The notes beneath the pieces were generated by a model. The model worked only from the letters and a program-made list of their open reading frames with translations, made no database searches and was not told the origin of the DNA. From assembly GCA_033026295.1 (NCBI GenBank), contig CM065174.1, forward strand, positions 25,347,498 through 25,411,497: a stretch of DNA of 64,000 bases. Direction: 5' to 3'. Source of the stretch: Channa striata. Lineage: Eukaryota > Chordata > Actinopteri > Anabantiformes > Channidae. Below are positions 20,944-32,110 of the stretch, piece after piece. A program made the translations under genes and the position numbers. The stretch's first letter is position 1. Each line of letters starts with the position of its first letter.

Positions 20944-21556
20944 AAATTGTTGGTATTTGCCCGTTAAATAACTGGAAACTGAAAAAAGTAATAATGAATA
21001 AAAAAACTACTAAACATTAGCTAATGAAAATCAGACGTTGCTTTCAAATTGTGGGTCAACAGAAGCATTTTAAAAAACAAAGTAATTAAACTCACCAGGA
21101 CAACAATGATGGGACCCATAGAAAAGCCAGAAAATAATTTTACCGTAGGGTAATATTAAAATAAAGTCTGTCCTGTAATTAGCAGCACAGGTGCTTTCAA
21201 ACTTGAAATCAGTCAGTCTGCCTATTTATAGGTTTTTTCTTAAATACGTGCAGGGTACAAAGAAGGCATTGTGGAGTGAAATGTGCTGCTTGGTCTCAGT
21301 CACAGGTCATGGACCCTCTAATAGGTCTAAATCCTATTAGAATTGAAACATGCAGTCTGAGCAAGGCCCCCTTCAAACCTGAGACAGCTGGAGCAGTTTG
21401 CTCATCAGGAGTGGGCCAAAATGCCTGTCGACAGGTGCAGAAGGCTCATTGAGAGTTACAGAAATCGCTTTTATTACTTTTGTCAGTCTCAAGTTGACTA
21501 CGTGACTATGACTATTGTGGGTTTTCTTTTCTTAAGGGAAGGGTACCAACAATTTT
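20944..21556 (+). mobile_element. Tc1-like DNA transposon relic
   Basis: Perfect 12-bp inverted ends AAATTGTTGGTA (20944-20955) and TACCAACAATTT (21544-21555). Between 21290 and 21480 are decayed transposase C-terminal traces: GACCCTCTAATAGGTCTAAA (DP.I.LN, as in DLNPIE), GAGACAGCTGGAGCAGTTTG, AGGAGTGGGCCAAAATGCCT and ACAGGTGCAGAAGGCTCATT (the AGAG-type C-terminus of fish Tc1 transposases). Large internal deletions. Confidence 0.75.
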
Positions 21557-22169
21557 AACTACGTCTGTAGTTGTATTACTTTATTGCTGTAGTAACATTA
21601 ATTGCAGAGAAGAAAAGTTTTGTATTTATTGTTTATGCTATCGTGCTCTGGTGAGAACGTATGCCTCCCCATCACATTTGTACTGCTGATAAACTGTGTT
21701 CATGTGTGCACACATATCTTTATCACATTGTTTGGACTAATTTTATAATAAATTATTCTAATTATTGTGAGGACATTTAAGCTTTGACAAGACATTTGGC
21801 TGGCCCTTACATCTTGGCTTTTTGGGGGCTACTACTTGAGTCTACATTACAAGATTACAATTAGGTTAGTGCAGGGTTTATGTGAGGGTATAGGCATTTA
21901 GTTGTGATGCTTAAGACTAGGGAAATACATGTTCTGAATTAGTTTTCTTTATAGAAAACTAGAATAACATTGCTGTGTGTATGTTGGGTATGAACAATAA
22001 AATATTGATATTAGTCATATGTAAGTTATTTTTCTTCACCACTTTACTCGATTAGAATTTTTTCAAACCGAATATCATCAGCTTGGCAGTGGTTATTCTT
22101 CATTTTAGTTTCTTAACAATATTAGTGAGGGAAGTGTTTGAACATGCTTGTGTGTTTATTTGTGTGCAG
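21557..22169. other. End of myo18a intron 7
   Basis: AT-rich; no feature recognised. Confidence 0.4.
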
Positions 22170-22293
22170 GTTTGACAGTGAAATGAGTGCAGTCCAAGAA
22201 GAGATGCAGAGAGAAAGAAGCCTAAGAGAGAAACTGGCCCGAGAGAAAGACATGCTCACCACAGAGGCCTTCAGTCTCCGACAGCAGCTGGAG
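22170..22293 (+). CDS. myo18a: myo18a exon 8: coiled coil
   Basis: 124 nt, phase 2 to phase 0 (residues 293-334). Acceptor TTGTGTGCAG, donor GAG|gtttgt. Reads [41 protein letters not shown]. The first base finishes the lysine codon begun in exon 7. The next intron is the largest complete one here (11,887 bp), swollen by retroelements. Confidence 0.94.
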
Positions 22294-22415
22294 GTTTGTG
22301 TCTATATAGTACTGTTTGGCTCACCAAACTTGAAGAAAGTTATGTCCTATTTGTGTTGTTATCCTGGCACTCTAGTACAGGAGTCCAGTTAAGCCCTTAT
22401 ATTAAATTGGTAATT

Positions 22416-22431
22416 ACTAGCCTACCTGAGA
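22416..22431 (+). repeat. Left target-site duplication of the RTE LINE
   Basis: ACTAGCCTACCTGAGA, identical over 16 bases to 25572-25587 on the other side of the RTE element. Both are flanked by continuous intron sequence. Confidence 0.9.
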
Positions 22432-22529
22432 ATCTAGCCACAGGGGTTGCAAGCCAGTAACTTCTGTGCCGGTCCCAAGCCCGGATAAATAGAGAGGGTT
22501 GCGTCAGGAAGGGCATCCGGCGTAAAATT

Positions 22530-24377
22530 TTGCCAAGTACAATCATGCGAGTCATCCATACCACTTTCATACCGGATCGGTCGAGGCCCGGGTTAACAAC
22601 GACCGCCACCGGTGCTGTTAACCTACAGGGTGCCGGTGGAAATTGGACTACTGTTGGTCGAAGAAGGAGAGGAGGCAGAAGGGTGCGTGGTCAGAGAGAG
22701 AAGGGGAAAGGCAGGAGCTTAGATTTGAGAGTAGGGACTCTTAACGTTGGCACAATGACAGGGAAAGGTAGAGAGCTGGCAGACATGATGGAGAGAAGGA
22801 AGGTAGATGTACTGTGTGTGCAAGAGACGAGGTGGAAAGGCAGCAAAGCACGTAGTATTGGAGGAGAATACAAACTGTTCTACCATGGTGTGGATAGGAA
22901 GAGAAACGGAGTAGGAGTGATCCTGAAGGGGGAGTTTGTGAACAATGTTCTAGAGGTGAAAAGAGTCTCAGACAGGGTGATGAGCCTAAAGCTAGAAATC
23001 GAAGGTGTGATGGTGAACATAGTCAGTGGGTATGCTCCACAAGTTGGCTGTGAGTTAGAAGAGAAAGAGAGATTCTGGAGTGAGTTTGATGAGGTTGTAG
23101 AGAGTATCCCTAGAGGAGAGAGAGTAGTTGTTGGAGCAGACTTCAATGGGCATGTTGGTGAGGGGAACAGAGGTGATGAGGAGGTAATGGGCAGGTTTGG
23201 TGTAAAGGACAGGAATCCAGAAGGACAGATGGTAGTGGACTTTGCTAAGAGGATGGAAATGGCTGTAGTTAACACTTACTTCCAGAAGAGAGAGGAACAT
23301 AGAGTGACATACAAGAGTGGAGGTAGGAGTACACAGGTGGACTACATCCTATGTAGACGAGGTCATTTGAGAGAGGTTAGTGACTGTAAAGTGGTGGTAG
23401 GAGAGAGTGTAGCCAGACAGCACCGCATGGTGGTGTGTAAGATGACTCTGGTGGTCAGGAAGAAGAAGAGAGGAAAGTCAGAAAAGAAGACCAAGTGGTG
23501 GAAGCTAAAGAATGAAGAAACTTGTGAGGAATTCAGGCAGACGTTGAGACAGGCTTTGGGTGGTCAGGAAGAGCTTCCAGATGATTGGGAAACTACAGCA
23601 GAGGTAATCAGGGAAACGGGTAGGAAGGTGCTTGGTGTGTCATCTGGTAAGAGGAAAGATGATAAAGACACTTGGTGGTGGAATGAGGAAGTACAGGTCT
23701 GCATCCAGAGGAAGAGGTTAGCTAAAAGGAAGTGGGATGTAGAAAGGACTGAGGAAAGTAGACGGGAGTACAAGGAAGTGCAGCGCAGAGTGAAGAGGGA
23801 GGTGGCAAAGGCCAAACAGAAAGCTTACGATGAGCTATATGAGAGGTTAGACACGAAGGAAGGACAGAAGGACTTGTACAGGATAGCCAGACAGAGAGAT
23901 AGAGATGGGAAAGATGTGCAACAGATAAGGGTGATTAAAGACAGAGATGGAAAGGTGCTAACAAGCCAGGAGAGTGTGCAGAGAAGATGGAGGGAGTATT
24001 TTGAGGAGTTGATGAATGAGGAAAATGACAGGGAAAGAAGGGAGGAAGATGTGGATGTTGTGGAGCAGGAAATAGGAGAGATTAGAAAGGATGAGGTGAG
24101 GAAGGCTCTGAAAAGGATGAAGAGCGGAAAGGCTGTTGGCCCTGATGACATACCTGTGGAGGTGTGGAAGTGTCTAGGAGAGACAGCAGTGAAGTTTCTG
24201 ACAGGTCTGTTTAACAGGATTTTAGAGAGTGAGAAGATGCCTGAGGAATGGAGGAGAAGCGTTCTGGTGCCGATCTTTAAGAACAAGGGTGACACGAGAA
24301 CTGTAGCAACTACAGAGGATAAAGCTGATGAGCCACACAATGAAGCTGTGGGAAAGAGTAGTGGAGGCCAGGCTTAG
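22530..24377 (+). CDS. RTE LINE endonuclease and N-terminal RT domain
   Basis: Uninterrupted 615-codon frame. Endonuclease motifs in order: GTLNVGTM, DVLCVQETRW (catalytic Glu), SGYAPQVG, VVVGADFNGHVG (Asp/Asn), NTYFQKR, TQVDYILCRR and RQHRMVVCKM (in place of the more usual SDH). After a basic linker with many Arg/Lys come RT motifs KSGKAVGPDDIPVEVWKCLG and WRRSVLVPIFKNKGD. The frame is lost at about 24310, where a base is missing relative to the other copy, so the C-terminal RSSGGQA part is out-of-frame translation. The first ATG at 22530 lies about 100 bp inside the element. Confidence 0.88.
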   Translation: MPSTIMRVIHTTFIPDRSRPGLTTTATGAVNLQGAGGNWTTVGRRRRGGRRVRGQREKGKGRSLDLRVGTLNVGTMTGKGRELADMMERRKVDVLCVQETRWKGSKARSIGGEYKLFYHGVDRKRNGVGVILKGEFVNNVLEVKRVSDRVMSLKLEIEGVMVNIVSGYAPQVGCELEEKERFWSEFDEVVESIPRGERVVVGADFNGHVGEGNRGDEEVMGRFGVKDRNPEGQMVVDFAKRMEMAVVNTYFQKREEHRVTYKSGGRSTQVDYILCRRGHLREVSDCKVVVGESVARQHRMVVCKMTLVVRKKKRGKSEKKTKWWKLKNEETCEEFRQTLRQALGGQEELPDDWETTAEVIRETGRKVLGVSSGKRKDDKDTWWWNEEVQVCIQRKRLAKRKWDVERTEESRREYKEVQRRVKREVAKAKQKAYDELYERLDTKEGQKDLYRIARQRDRDGKDVQQIRVIKDRDGKVLTSQESVQRRWREYFEELMNEENDRERREEDVDVVEQEIGEIRKDEVRKALKRMKSGKAVGPDDIPVEVWKCLGETAVKFLTGLFNRILESEKMPEEWRRSVLVPIFKNKGDTRTVATTEDKADEPHNEAVGKSSGGQA

Positions 24378-24924
24378 GAAGGAGGTGGAGATTTGTGAGC
24401 AGCAGTATGGTTTCATGCCCCGTAAGAGCACCACTGATGCCATTTTCGCTTTGAGGTTGTTGATGGAAAAGTACAGAGATGGTCAGAAGGAGCTGCATTG
24501 TGTCTTTGTGGATTTAGAGAAGGCATATGACAGGGTGCCGAGGGAGGAGCTGTGGTACTGTATGAGGATGTCGGTAGTGGCAGAGAAGTACGTCAGAGTA
24601 GTTCAGGACATGTATGAGAGAAGCATGACGGTGGTGAGATGTGCCGTAGGTCAGACAGAGGAGTTCAAGGTGGAGGTGGGACTACACCAAGGATCGGCTT
24701 TGAGTCCCTTCTTGTTTGCTATGCTGATGGACAGGTTGACAGATGAGGTCAGACAGGAATCTCCCTGGACAATGATGTTTGCAGATGACATTGTGATTTG
24801 CAGTGAGAGTAGAGAGCAGGTGGAGGAACAGCTGGAGAGGTGGAGGTTTGCTCTGGAAAGAAGAGGTATGAAAGTCAGTCGTAGTAAGACAGAATACGTG
24901 TGTAAACGAGAGGGATCCAGTTAG
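24328..24924 (+). pseudogene. RTE LINE RT palm domain (after frameshift)
   Basis: Continues the RT in the next frame: MKLWERVVEARLRKEVEICE, QYGFMPRKSTTDAIFALRLL, HCVFVDLEKAYDRVPREELW (catalytic Asp), VGLHQGSALSPFLFAMLMDR and MFADDIVICSE with the active-site FADD at 24778-24789. The catalytic residues are intact; the frame breaks again at about 24900. The ATG at 24328 is internal and not a real start. Confidence 0.85.
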
Positions 24925-25535
24925 AAGTGTGAGGTTACAGGGGGCTGAGGTGAAGAAGGTGCAGGAGTTTAAGTACTTGGGGTCATCAGTTCAGTGTGAT
25001 GGGGAGTGTGGAAAAGAGGTGAAGAGGCGAGTGCAGGCAGGCAGGTTGGAATGGGTGGAGGAAAGTGTCAGGAGTGTTGTGTGACAGAAGAGTGTCAGCA
25101 AGACTCAAAGGAAAGGTGTACAGGACAGTGGTGAGACCAGCTCTGCTCTATGGGTTAGAGACAGTAGCAGTGAGAAAGAGACAAGAGGCAGAGATGGAAG
25201 CAGCAGAGATGAAGATGTTGAGGTTCTCCTTAGGAGTGACAAGGTTGGACAGAATTAGGAACGAGTTCATCAGAGGGACAGCGCACGTTGCCTGTGTTAG
25301 CAACAAAGTCAGAGAGGCCAGATTGAGATGGTTTGGACATGTGCAGAGGAGGGATAGTGAATATATTGGTAGAAGGATGTTGGAGATGGAGCTGCCAGTC
25401 AAGAGGGCGAGAGGACGACCAAGGAGGAGATATATGGATGTCCTAACAGAGGACATGAGGTTAGCTGGTGTCAGAGTGGAAGATGCCCAGGATAGAGTGA
25501 AGTGGAAAAGGATGATTCGCTGTGGCGACCCCTAA
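24925..25535 (+). pseudogene. RTE LINE C-terminal region (after second frameshift)
   Basis: Third reading frame of the same protein: FKYLGSS-like sequence near 24970, then SARLKGKVYRTVVRPALLYG, LETVAVRKRQEAEMEAAEMK, MLRFSLGVTRLDRIRNEFIR and RLRWFGHVQRRDSEYIGRRM, the usual C-terminal region of RTE-type LINE proteins. It ends just before the TGGCGACCCC tail. Confidence 0.85.
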
Positions 25536-25571
25536 TGGGAAAAGCCGAAAGAGTAGTAGTAGTAGTAGTAG

Positions 25572-25587
25572 ACTAGCCTACCTGAGA
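25572..25587 (+). repeat. Right target-site duplication of the RTE LINE
   Basis: ACTAGCCTACCTGAGA, same as 22416-22431. Confidence 0.9.
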
Positions 25588-26039
25588 TTGATTAAAACTG
25601 GTTTTTAATCTAGGCTGAGGCAAAGGAATTCACCCAGCTTCACTCCCTTCATGCCATCTTATCCCCTACTACTCTTCACTCTTACCTGCATAGGCCTGAA
25701 GCTATAGATAAAGTCATACTAGTTAAAGGTAGCTTCCTACTTGTAGTAACAGCTATTATGGTTGCTGGAAAATCCTCAATCAATCAGGAGATATTTATTT
25801 CAGGATCTAGACTAAACCAAAGAGAGCCTTCATCTAGTAAACCTGGCTTAGTAAAACACAATCTATTTCTTTTACATCAAGAAGGAGAGAATACAGACAC
25901 TTTAAAGAAACCCTTATTAAATTACACTTTAAGCAAGAAAGATTTTAGTTTGCGCACTTCTCATTCTTCATCATTCTACACATAAGCTCTTTGCCATTTG
26001 AAGAATAAGCATAGTTGAGGAGTAAAATCAAAAATGTAA
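25588..26039. other. Intronic DNA between RTE and BEL/Pao relics
   Basis: Possibly the right-hand LTR or flank of the antisense BEL/Pao element, but no paired LTR could be matched. The open frame at 25758-25985 is unrecognised. Confidence 0.35.
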
Positions 26040-28640
26040 ATTATCAGATTCTCTCCTCCTTCATGTTGGAGTCTCATCTTCAGGCCTGATGGCCTAACTC
26101 CTATTGGTCTCGGTGCACTCCTGGTATAATCATGATCAGCACATGATCTCACAAGCCCGTGACTTCCTGTGAAGAGGCCTTTGATAAGCCCAGTTCTCCA
26201 TATTTGACGTGGTGTTTTCTTATCTCCAATGAATACCAGATCTCACTCATTTAAGGAAGTAGACTGCGAAATTCTTCCTACTCGTACAGATCTCAGCTCC
26301 ATCAGTCCCTTTTCCAGCGAGTCCAGAAATCGTTAAGTGGATGTTGTTGATACTTCTATGTTCAAGTCACCCTTTGTTGACTGAAGTTAGAGGTTGGATT
26401 TGGTACAAAGTCTCTTTTCATCTAGAAAATCAGCTGTGGTCAGAGCCAGGGGTTCCTCTAGATCATTATAGACATAGCTGATGGGTCTTGAGTTGATGGT
26501 GACCTCCACAGGGAAGACAGCTCCTCAAAACTCAGTAAACCTCTGCGCATTGCCTTTCTCAAACAGTTTTCACTGATCAAATCAGTCTTTCCAAAACGCT
26601 TATAAAATTACAGCAGCTGAAGCAGCTCCATACAATACTGCTGCCATTTCTGAGATCTTCTGGCAGCTCTTCATCCCTGCCGATCCCTCTTTGACAGATT
26701 TTTGAAAGACACATTTCACTCAAAAACCCCATTGGCTCAAATATCTTGGCTGGCAACCGCAGGACACTTCTTTTGCTATCACATGCCAGTTTCTGGTCTT
26801 CATACTAGACCACACAACTGTTCATTTCAGGCTCCAGAGCTAATTCTAAGCAACCTTGCTGCCACAAAGCTGTCAGCTCAGAGGAGTTTTTGTCCATGAA
26901 CAGATGTTCATGTTATCTGCAGACAACATTTTCTTTGCATTTGTAGTTAGTCCATGAGCCTCTTCAACATCATTTAAACTAGTTATAAAGTCATCAACAT
27001 ACAGTGAAGTTTTCAGAGTGTTTATAACCTGTGGATGCTCGTTCTAATATTATTCCAAGTGATTCCTGATAGTAGCTGCAAGCAGGAACGGGGTTTATTA
27101 CTCTAAACACGACATGAGTCATTCTCAGTGTAGACAGCTTGTGTACCTCAAGGCATCTCTGTCCTTCTCTAGAATGGATATCTGTTGGAAAGCCTTAGTA
27201 ATGTTTACCGTGAATGTTATTGGGTGTTTCCTGAATCTCACTAAGACGGTTAAAAGATCTGGGTTCAGATTTGGTCTAGTGATTAGACATTTAATGACGG
27301 AAAGCCATCCTCATGTGAAGGAGCATCAAAAACGACCCTCAGCTTTATTTGGGTCTTGTTTTTCTGATTACTGCATGGTGAGGTACGTAGTACTTGACAT
27401 TGCTGCTCTCGGTCTTTGCTGTGCATTCGGTTTCTGGAACGTCTTCACACATTCCTTGCCTAAGGTCATCTTCTTTCACTTAACGTTACCTTTTGAACCA
27501 CATTACATCCGTACCGCTCTTTGTTGTACCTGACAGACTCGTCTAAGTTTCCAATAGTAGTCGGCAACTATCAACGTGGACAGCTCCAGCTCTCTTTTAC
27601 ATTGTGCAAGATCTGTTGGAAATGAGCCCCTTTGCTGTAGCTGCTTGAATTCTCCAGGAACCTGCATGATAGCAGAGCTCACAGCAGAGGTTCACAGCTT
27701 CAATTTCAAGACCTTGATCTTTGTCATTCTGTAGGATTAATTTAACAATGTTACACTGTCATCCTTACTGGGTTTCCACTGCCAAAGGTGTGTAGCTTCA
27801 AGACCTCTCTTTTCCTTACAGTCAGTCCCAGCGCCTTTACTCAAGCGTAAAGATCAACTCACTTCTACCACCCACGCTACGTACCTCACACTATCCCTTG
27901 GCTCCTTCTGCCACTGCCATCACTGTTTGTTAGAGAATAATTTCCTGCCTTCCTGTGTTTCTGTGGAGCATACCGGAAGAGATGAGGGCATTGATTGTGT
28001 CTTGCTTACCCTTAGTGTTCAGTTTGTTCAACTTTATCACACATTGTCGAGTGGTGTCGTCTCCCACACACATTGCACAAAATCCCTTTTCTCCTACAAA
28101 AGTTGTCAATATATCGTTTTCCCAGACGTAGAACATAACCCATCTTCTTTAGCTTTTTGCTGCATAGACGTAGTGTACTATCAATGCACTGCTCTGATTA
28201 TGTAGTGCTTGCGCTGCCTGTGTGGAGTGCTGAGGGCAGGCTGGGTTTCTTTTACCTTGCTCCATCGCTTACATCTTGTTACAACACAGTTGTAGCAGTC
28301 TCCATTAAGTGTTTAAGTGGATGGTGCACCCCCTGCATTCAACTTCCTTCTGCAGAAAGGTAATGAGGTCAGGATCCATTATATCTTATCCTGAGCTTGT
28401 GTAGTGTGTGTAAGCAAGAGCAAGATCATCTGGTATCTTTTTAAGTAATATAGGGCACAGCAACTCCCCATACATGTCAGAAACCACTCCCAGGGATTCA
28501 AAGCTTCTGATCTGGGTGTCACACTCATCATAGAGCTTTTTACTGATCAACTGCAATGGAATTACATTACATTTGTGTGTCATACAATGCTGTTATCCTT
28601 TTTGCTCACAAATGCTAACATATGTTTTTTACTTACCTGT
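26040..28640 (-). mobile_element. BEL/Pao LTR-retrotransposon internal region, antisense and heavily decayed
   Basis: Read on the minus strand the order is gag, then RT, then integrase C-terminus. Near 28386-28583 a frame reads CDTQIRSFESLGVVSDMYGE then LLCPILLKKIPDDLALAYT, matching the BEL/Pao gag (DUF1759-type) core. A YVDD active site (TATGTTGATGAC complement, 26990-27001) is followed by FITSLNDVEEA. Near 26100-26340 come LMELRSVRVGRI and IWRTGLIKGLFTGSHGLVRS, the integrase tail. Stops, frameshifts and deletions compress the region to about 2.6 kb. No LTR pair was found. Confidence 0.65.
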
Positions 28641-30351
28641 TTAAATTCCTGTATTCAGCTCTGCAGCAGGAAGAATATGTTAGTTTAAATGAGTTGACCC
28701 CCCCCAAGTCATATTAACTATCATGTTCCTAGAAGCTCAGGCAGAGGTGGAAGCCTACCGATAAACCCTAGACCTAAAAACAGTTATAACTCATTTAAGA
28801 GTCTTACCCTGAGCCTTTCACACCCAATTTGGAAAACTCCAATGTTATTGTGTATCGTCCTCCAGTCCCTTATTCTGAATTTTTGACTGAATTCTCAGAT
28901 TTTCTAGCTGATTTAGTGCTTAGTGCAAAGAACGTCATCATAGTGGGCGACTTTAACATTCATGTAGATGCTGACAGTAACTCCCTCAACACGGCATTTA
29001 CTTTATTAGATTAAATTGGATTCTCTCCAAATATAAATGAACCCACTCATTGTTTTAGTCACACAATAGACCTTGTCCTTACATACGGCATTGAAATTGA
29101 TAAACTAACAGTATTTCCTTATAATTCTGTTCTCTCTGACCATTTTCTAATAACATTTGAATGGATTATACAGCAGCTAGAAAAAAGTTGATTAACTGAC
29201 TGATAATTATGCAGCATCATTACATTCCAAAGTCTATACTTTTGCCCCTCTAAAAAAGAAGGCAGTAAATCTAAACAGGCGATCTCCATGGTATAGTTCG
29301 CAAACTCGCAATTTAAAGCAGGCGTCACGATAACTAGAAAGGAAGTGGCGTGCCACTCATTCACAAGAATCACGCTTAGCCTGGAAAAAGAGTTTATACT
29401 TATACACATTGGCACTCCGTAAAGCCAGAACAGCATATTATTCATTACTAATGGAGGAAAACAAGAACAACCCCTGGTTTCTTTTCAGCACTGAAGCCAG
29501 GCTCACTAAGAGCCATAGTTCAGTTGGAACTAGTACTCCCCTAACGCTATGCAGCAAAGACTTCATGACTTTCTTCACAAATAAAATCGTAGCTATTAGA
29601 AACAAAATTCACCAGACCCTCCCCACAAATACAACAGAATTAGAATCATCAGTAAGGCTTCAGTCCATTTTAGACTGCTTTGTGCCCATAGATCTTGCTG
29701 AGTTAACTTCAACTATTTTGGCATAAAAACCAACAATATGTCTGCCAAACCCTATTCCAGCTGCTCAAAGATGCTCTACCCTTATTAGACACGTTTGTAT
29801 TAGATATCATTGATCTATCTTTACAAACCAATGTACCAAAGACCTATAAGGTAGCTGTAATCAAACCTCTACTTAAAAAACCTTGTCTGGATCAAGGTGT
29901 CTTAGCCAATTACATACCAATATACAATCTCCCCTTTATTTCTAAAATACTTAAAAAAGTAGTTGCAAAGCAATTATGTGACCACCTCCGCAGAAACGAC
30001 TTGTTTGAAGGATTTCAATAAGGATTTAGAGTTCATCATAGCACAGAAACCGCACTGATTAAAGTCACCAACAATCTTCTTCTGGCTTCAGATAATGGAC
30101 TTGTCCCTATACTAGTTCTGCTAGATCTTAGTGCTGCATTTGACACCATTGATCACAGAATATTATTACAGAGACTAGAACATGTTATTGGAATTAAAGG
30201 AACTGCACTAAACTGGTTTAAATCTCATCATCTTATCATCAAGATTCATCTTATGTTAATGATGAATCTTCCACATACACAAAAGTTAGTTATGGAGTTC
30301 CACAAGGCTCTGTTTTAGGTCCAATACTCTTTACTCTATATATGTCTCCCC

Positions 30352-30561
30352 TTGGAAACATTATTAGAAAACACTCTGTTAATTTTTTTCTGCTACGCCG
30401 ATGACACACAGTTATATCTATCTGTGAAACCTGATGAAACAAATCAATTAATCAAATTACAAGCATGTCTAAAAGACATAAGGGACTGGATGATGTATAA
30501 TTTCCTTCTTCTAAACTCAGACAAAACTGAAATTATTGTGTTTGGGGGCCTAAAAGTCTAA
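30352..30561 (+). pseudogene. L2 LINE RT fragment with YADD active site
   Basis: Open 69-codon piece of the [52 protein letters not shown]. The catalytic YADD and the LNSDKTE motif are conserved, but the frames on both sides are broken. Confidence 0.8.
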
Positions 30562-30964
30562 GAAACATGTTTTCTAACCATATCGTTACTTAAGATGACA
30601 TAACTCTGAGCCCCAGTAGTACTGCAAGGAATTTCTGAGTCATTTGTGACCAGGATTTATTATTTTCCTCACACATAAAACAAATCTATAGAACAGCCTT
30701 CTTCCACCTACGGAACATTGCCAAAATTAGGAGCATCCTGTCTCAAAGCTATGCTGAAAAACTGGTTCATGCATTCGTTACTTCTAGATTGGACTACTGT
30801 AATTCTCTACGTTCAGGCTGCCACAGTAACTCTCTAAAAAGCCATCAATTAATCCAAAATGCTGCAGCAAGACTGCTGGGGGACTCTGCACTGAGCCACT
30901 TTCCTCTTCTCTTCACTCTCTCCTCTGTATGACATTAACTCTGTGTCTTTATTGTCCTGTATGT

Positions 30965-31003
30965 GGCGACCCCTAATGGGAAAAGCCGAAAGAGTAGTAG
31001 TAG
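30965..31003 (+). mobile_element. RTE LINE 3' tail nested in the L2 LINE
   Basis: TGGCGACCCCTAATGGGAAA then AGCCGAAAGAGTAGTAGTAG, identical to the tail of the 22.4-kb RTE, inserted between CTTTATTGTCCTGTATG and GTCTTTCTCCC of the L2 3' UTR. The shortest of the RTE tail insertions here. Confidence 0.85.
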
Positions 31004-31394
31004 TCGTCTTTCTCCCTCTCTGTATCCCTCTCTCTGTCCCTGTCCTCAGGTGTCCCCGGATTTGGCGCTGTGTGTCTTCCAGTCCGCAGCTACTGGTCCG
31101 ACCAACCTGCCCAATGTTTTGTTGTTGCTTTTGTAGCTCTGTTTCTCTTTCCGCTTTCCACTAACCCCAACTGGTCAAGGCAGATGGCCGCCCACCCTGA
31201 GCCTGGTTCTGCTGGAGGTTTCTTCCGTTAAAGGTTTTTTCCTCTCCATTGTTGCCTATGGCTTGCTCAAGGGGGATTTGTTGGGTTTTCTCTAAATGTT
31301 TTTATAGTCTTGACTTTATTATGTAAAATGCCTTGAGACGACCTTGTTGTAAATTGGCGCTATATAAATAAAGTAGAATTGAAATTGATGTGAA

Positions 31395-32110
31395 TTAAGT
31401 CTGCCAGCAATCTGGTGGTGATCATCGAGGACCAACTGAGCTCTATGGAACACATCTCCTCAGTCTCTAGGTCATGCAGATTTGCCCTCTACAACATCAG
31501 AAAGATCAGACCCTACCTCTTGGAATATACAGCCCAACTTATTGTGCAGGCGCCGGTCATATCTTGTCTCAATTTTTGCAATGCACTGTTACTGCACTGG
31601 TGGGATTATCGGCAAGCACGATCTAACCCCTACAAACGATGCAGCAGCATGCATCATTTTCAAAGCAAAGCAAATTAAACTTTATTTAGATAGAGCCAAA
31701 TAACAACAACAGCTGCCCAAAGTGCTGAAAAATAAAACCATAGATCTTCAGATCTCTGCACGGGCTTCCGAATTAGGCTCAGAACTCTGTCTTTTGTCCA
31801 CAGGGTGGTCAACTTAACAGCTCCAGCTTACCTTAACTTCCTCTTTCAGATCTCCAATCCACTGTGCTCTGCCAACGAATGTCTGGCACCACACAGAAGA
31901 CACCAAGCAAAACTCTTCAGTTCAGTGATCCTGCGATGGTGGAATGAGCTTAACAAACTCTGCACTCTCCCAATATTCATCATCCTATTCAATATGCAAA
32001 AAAAACAAACAAAAAATATGTTCCTTTCTTCCTTAACTTACATCAGATGAAACTGAAACACCTCTTCTGCTTGATATTTTCAAGTGTGTGATTGTGAGTG
32101 TGAATGGGAA
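31395..32110 (+). mobile_element. Second L2-group LINE fragment (RT C-terminus)
   Basis: Reads NLVVIIEDQLSSMEHISSVS, RSCRFALYNIRKIRPYLLEY, TAQLIVQAPVISCLNFCNAL, then after a break ECLAPHRRHQAKLFSSVILR and WWNELNKLCTLP. A short tail-like insertion (AATTAAACTTTATTTAGATA at about 31673) interrupts it. Same family as the antisense relic at 3600-4260; inactive. Confidence 0.7.

Larger units (their letters stand above)
22432..25571 (+). mobile_element. RTE/Expander-like LINE, near full length, frameshifted
   Basis: A 3.1-kb non-LTR retrotransposon flanked by a perfect 16-bp target-site duplication and ending in a (GTA)n tail after TGGCGACCCCTAATGGGAAA. It carries endonuclease and reverse transcriptase but no RNase H or LTR, as in the RTE clade. 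One ORF runs from 22530 with frame changes near 24310 and 24900, so it is now inactive in cis. GC-richer and more purine-rich than surrounding intron. The intact duplication and long ORF indicate a rather young insertion. A second damaged copy lies at 34723-36770 in the next intron, same orientation. Confidence 0.92.
28790..31385 (+). mobile_element. L2-type LINE, 5'-truncated, with a nested RTE tail
   Basis: Endonuclease C-terminal part at 28829-29160 (VIVYRPPVPYSEFLTEFSDF, VIIVGDFNIHVDADS, EPTHCFSHTIDLVLTYGIEI). Linker and RT from 29400 to 30900 include [58 protein letters not shown] and [11 protein letters not shown] with YADD at 30394-30405. The 3' UTR at 31010-31385 (CCCCAACTGGTCAAGGCAGA, GGCGCTATATAAATAAAG) is classic fish L2. 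Several stop codons and frameshifts. An RTE tail interrupts the UTR at 30965-31003. Confidence 0.85.

Noticed and set aside
22691..24498. Many minus-strand ORFs across the RTE LINE
   Set aside because: Shadows of the purine-rich coding strand of the LINE; no motifs.
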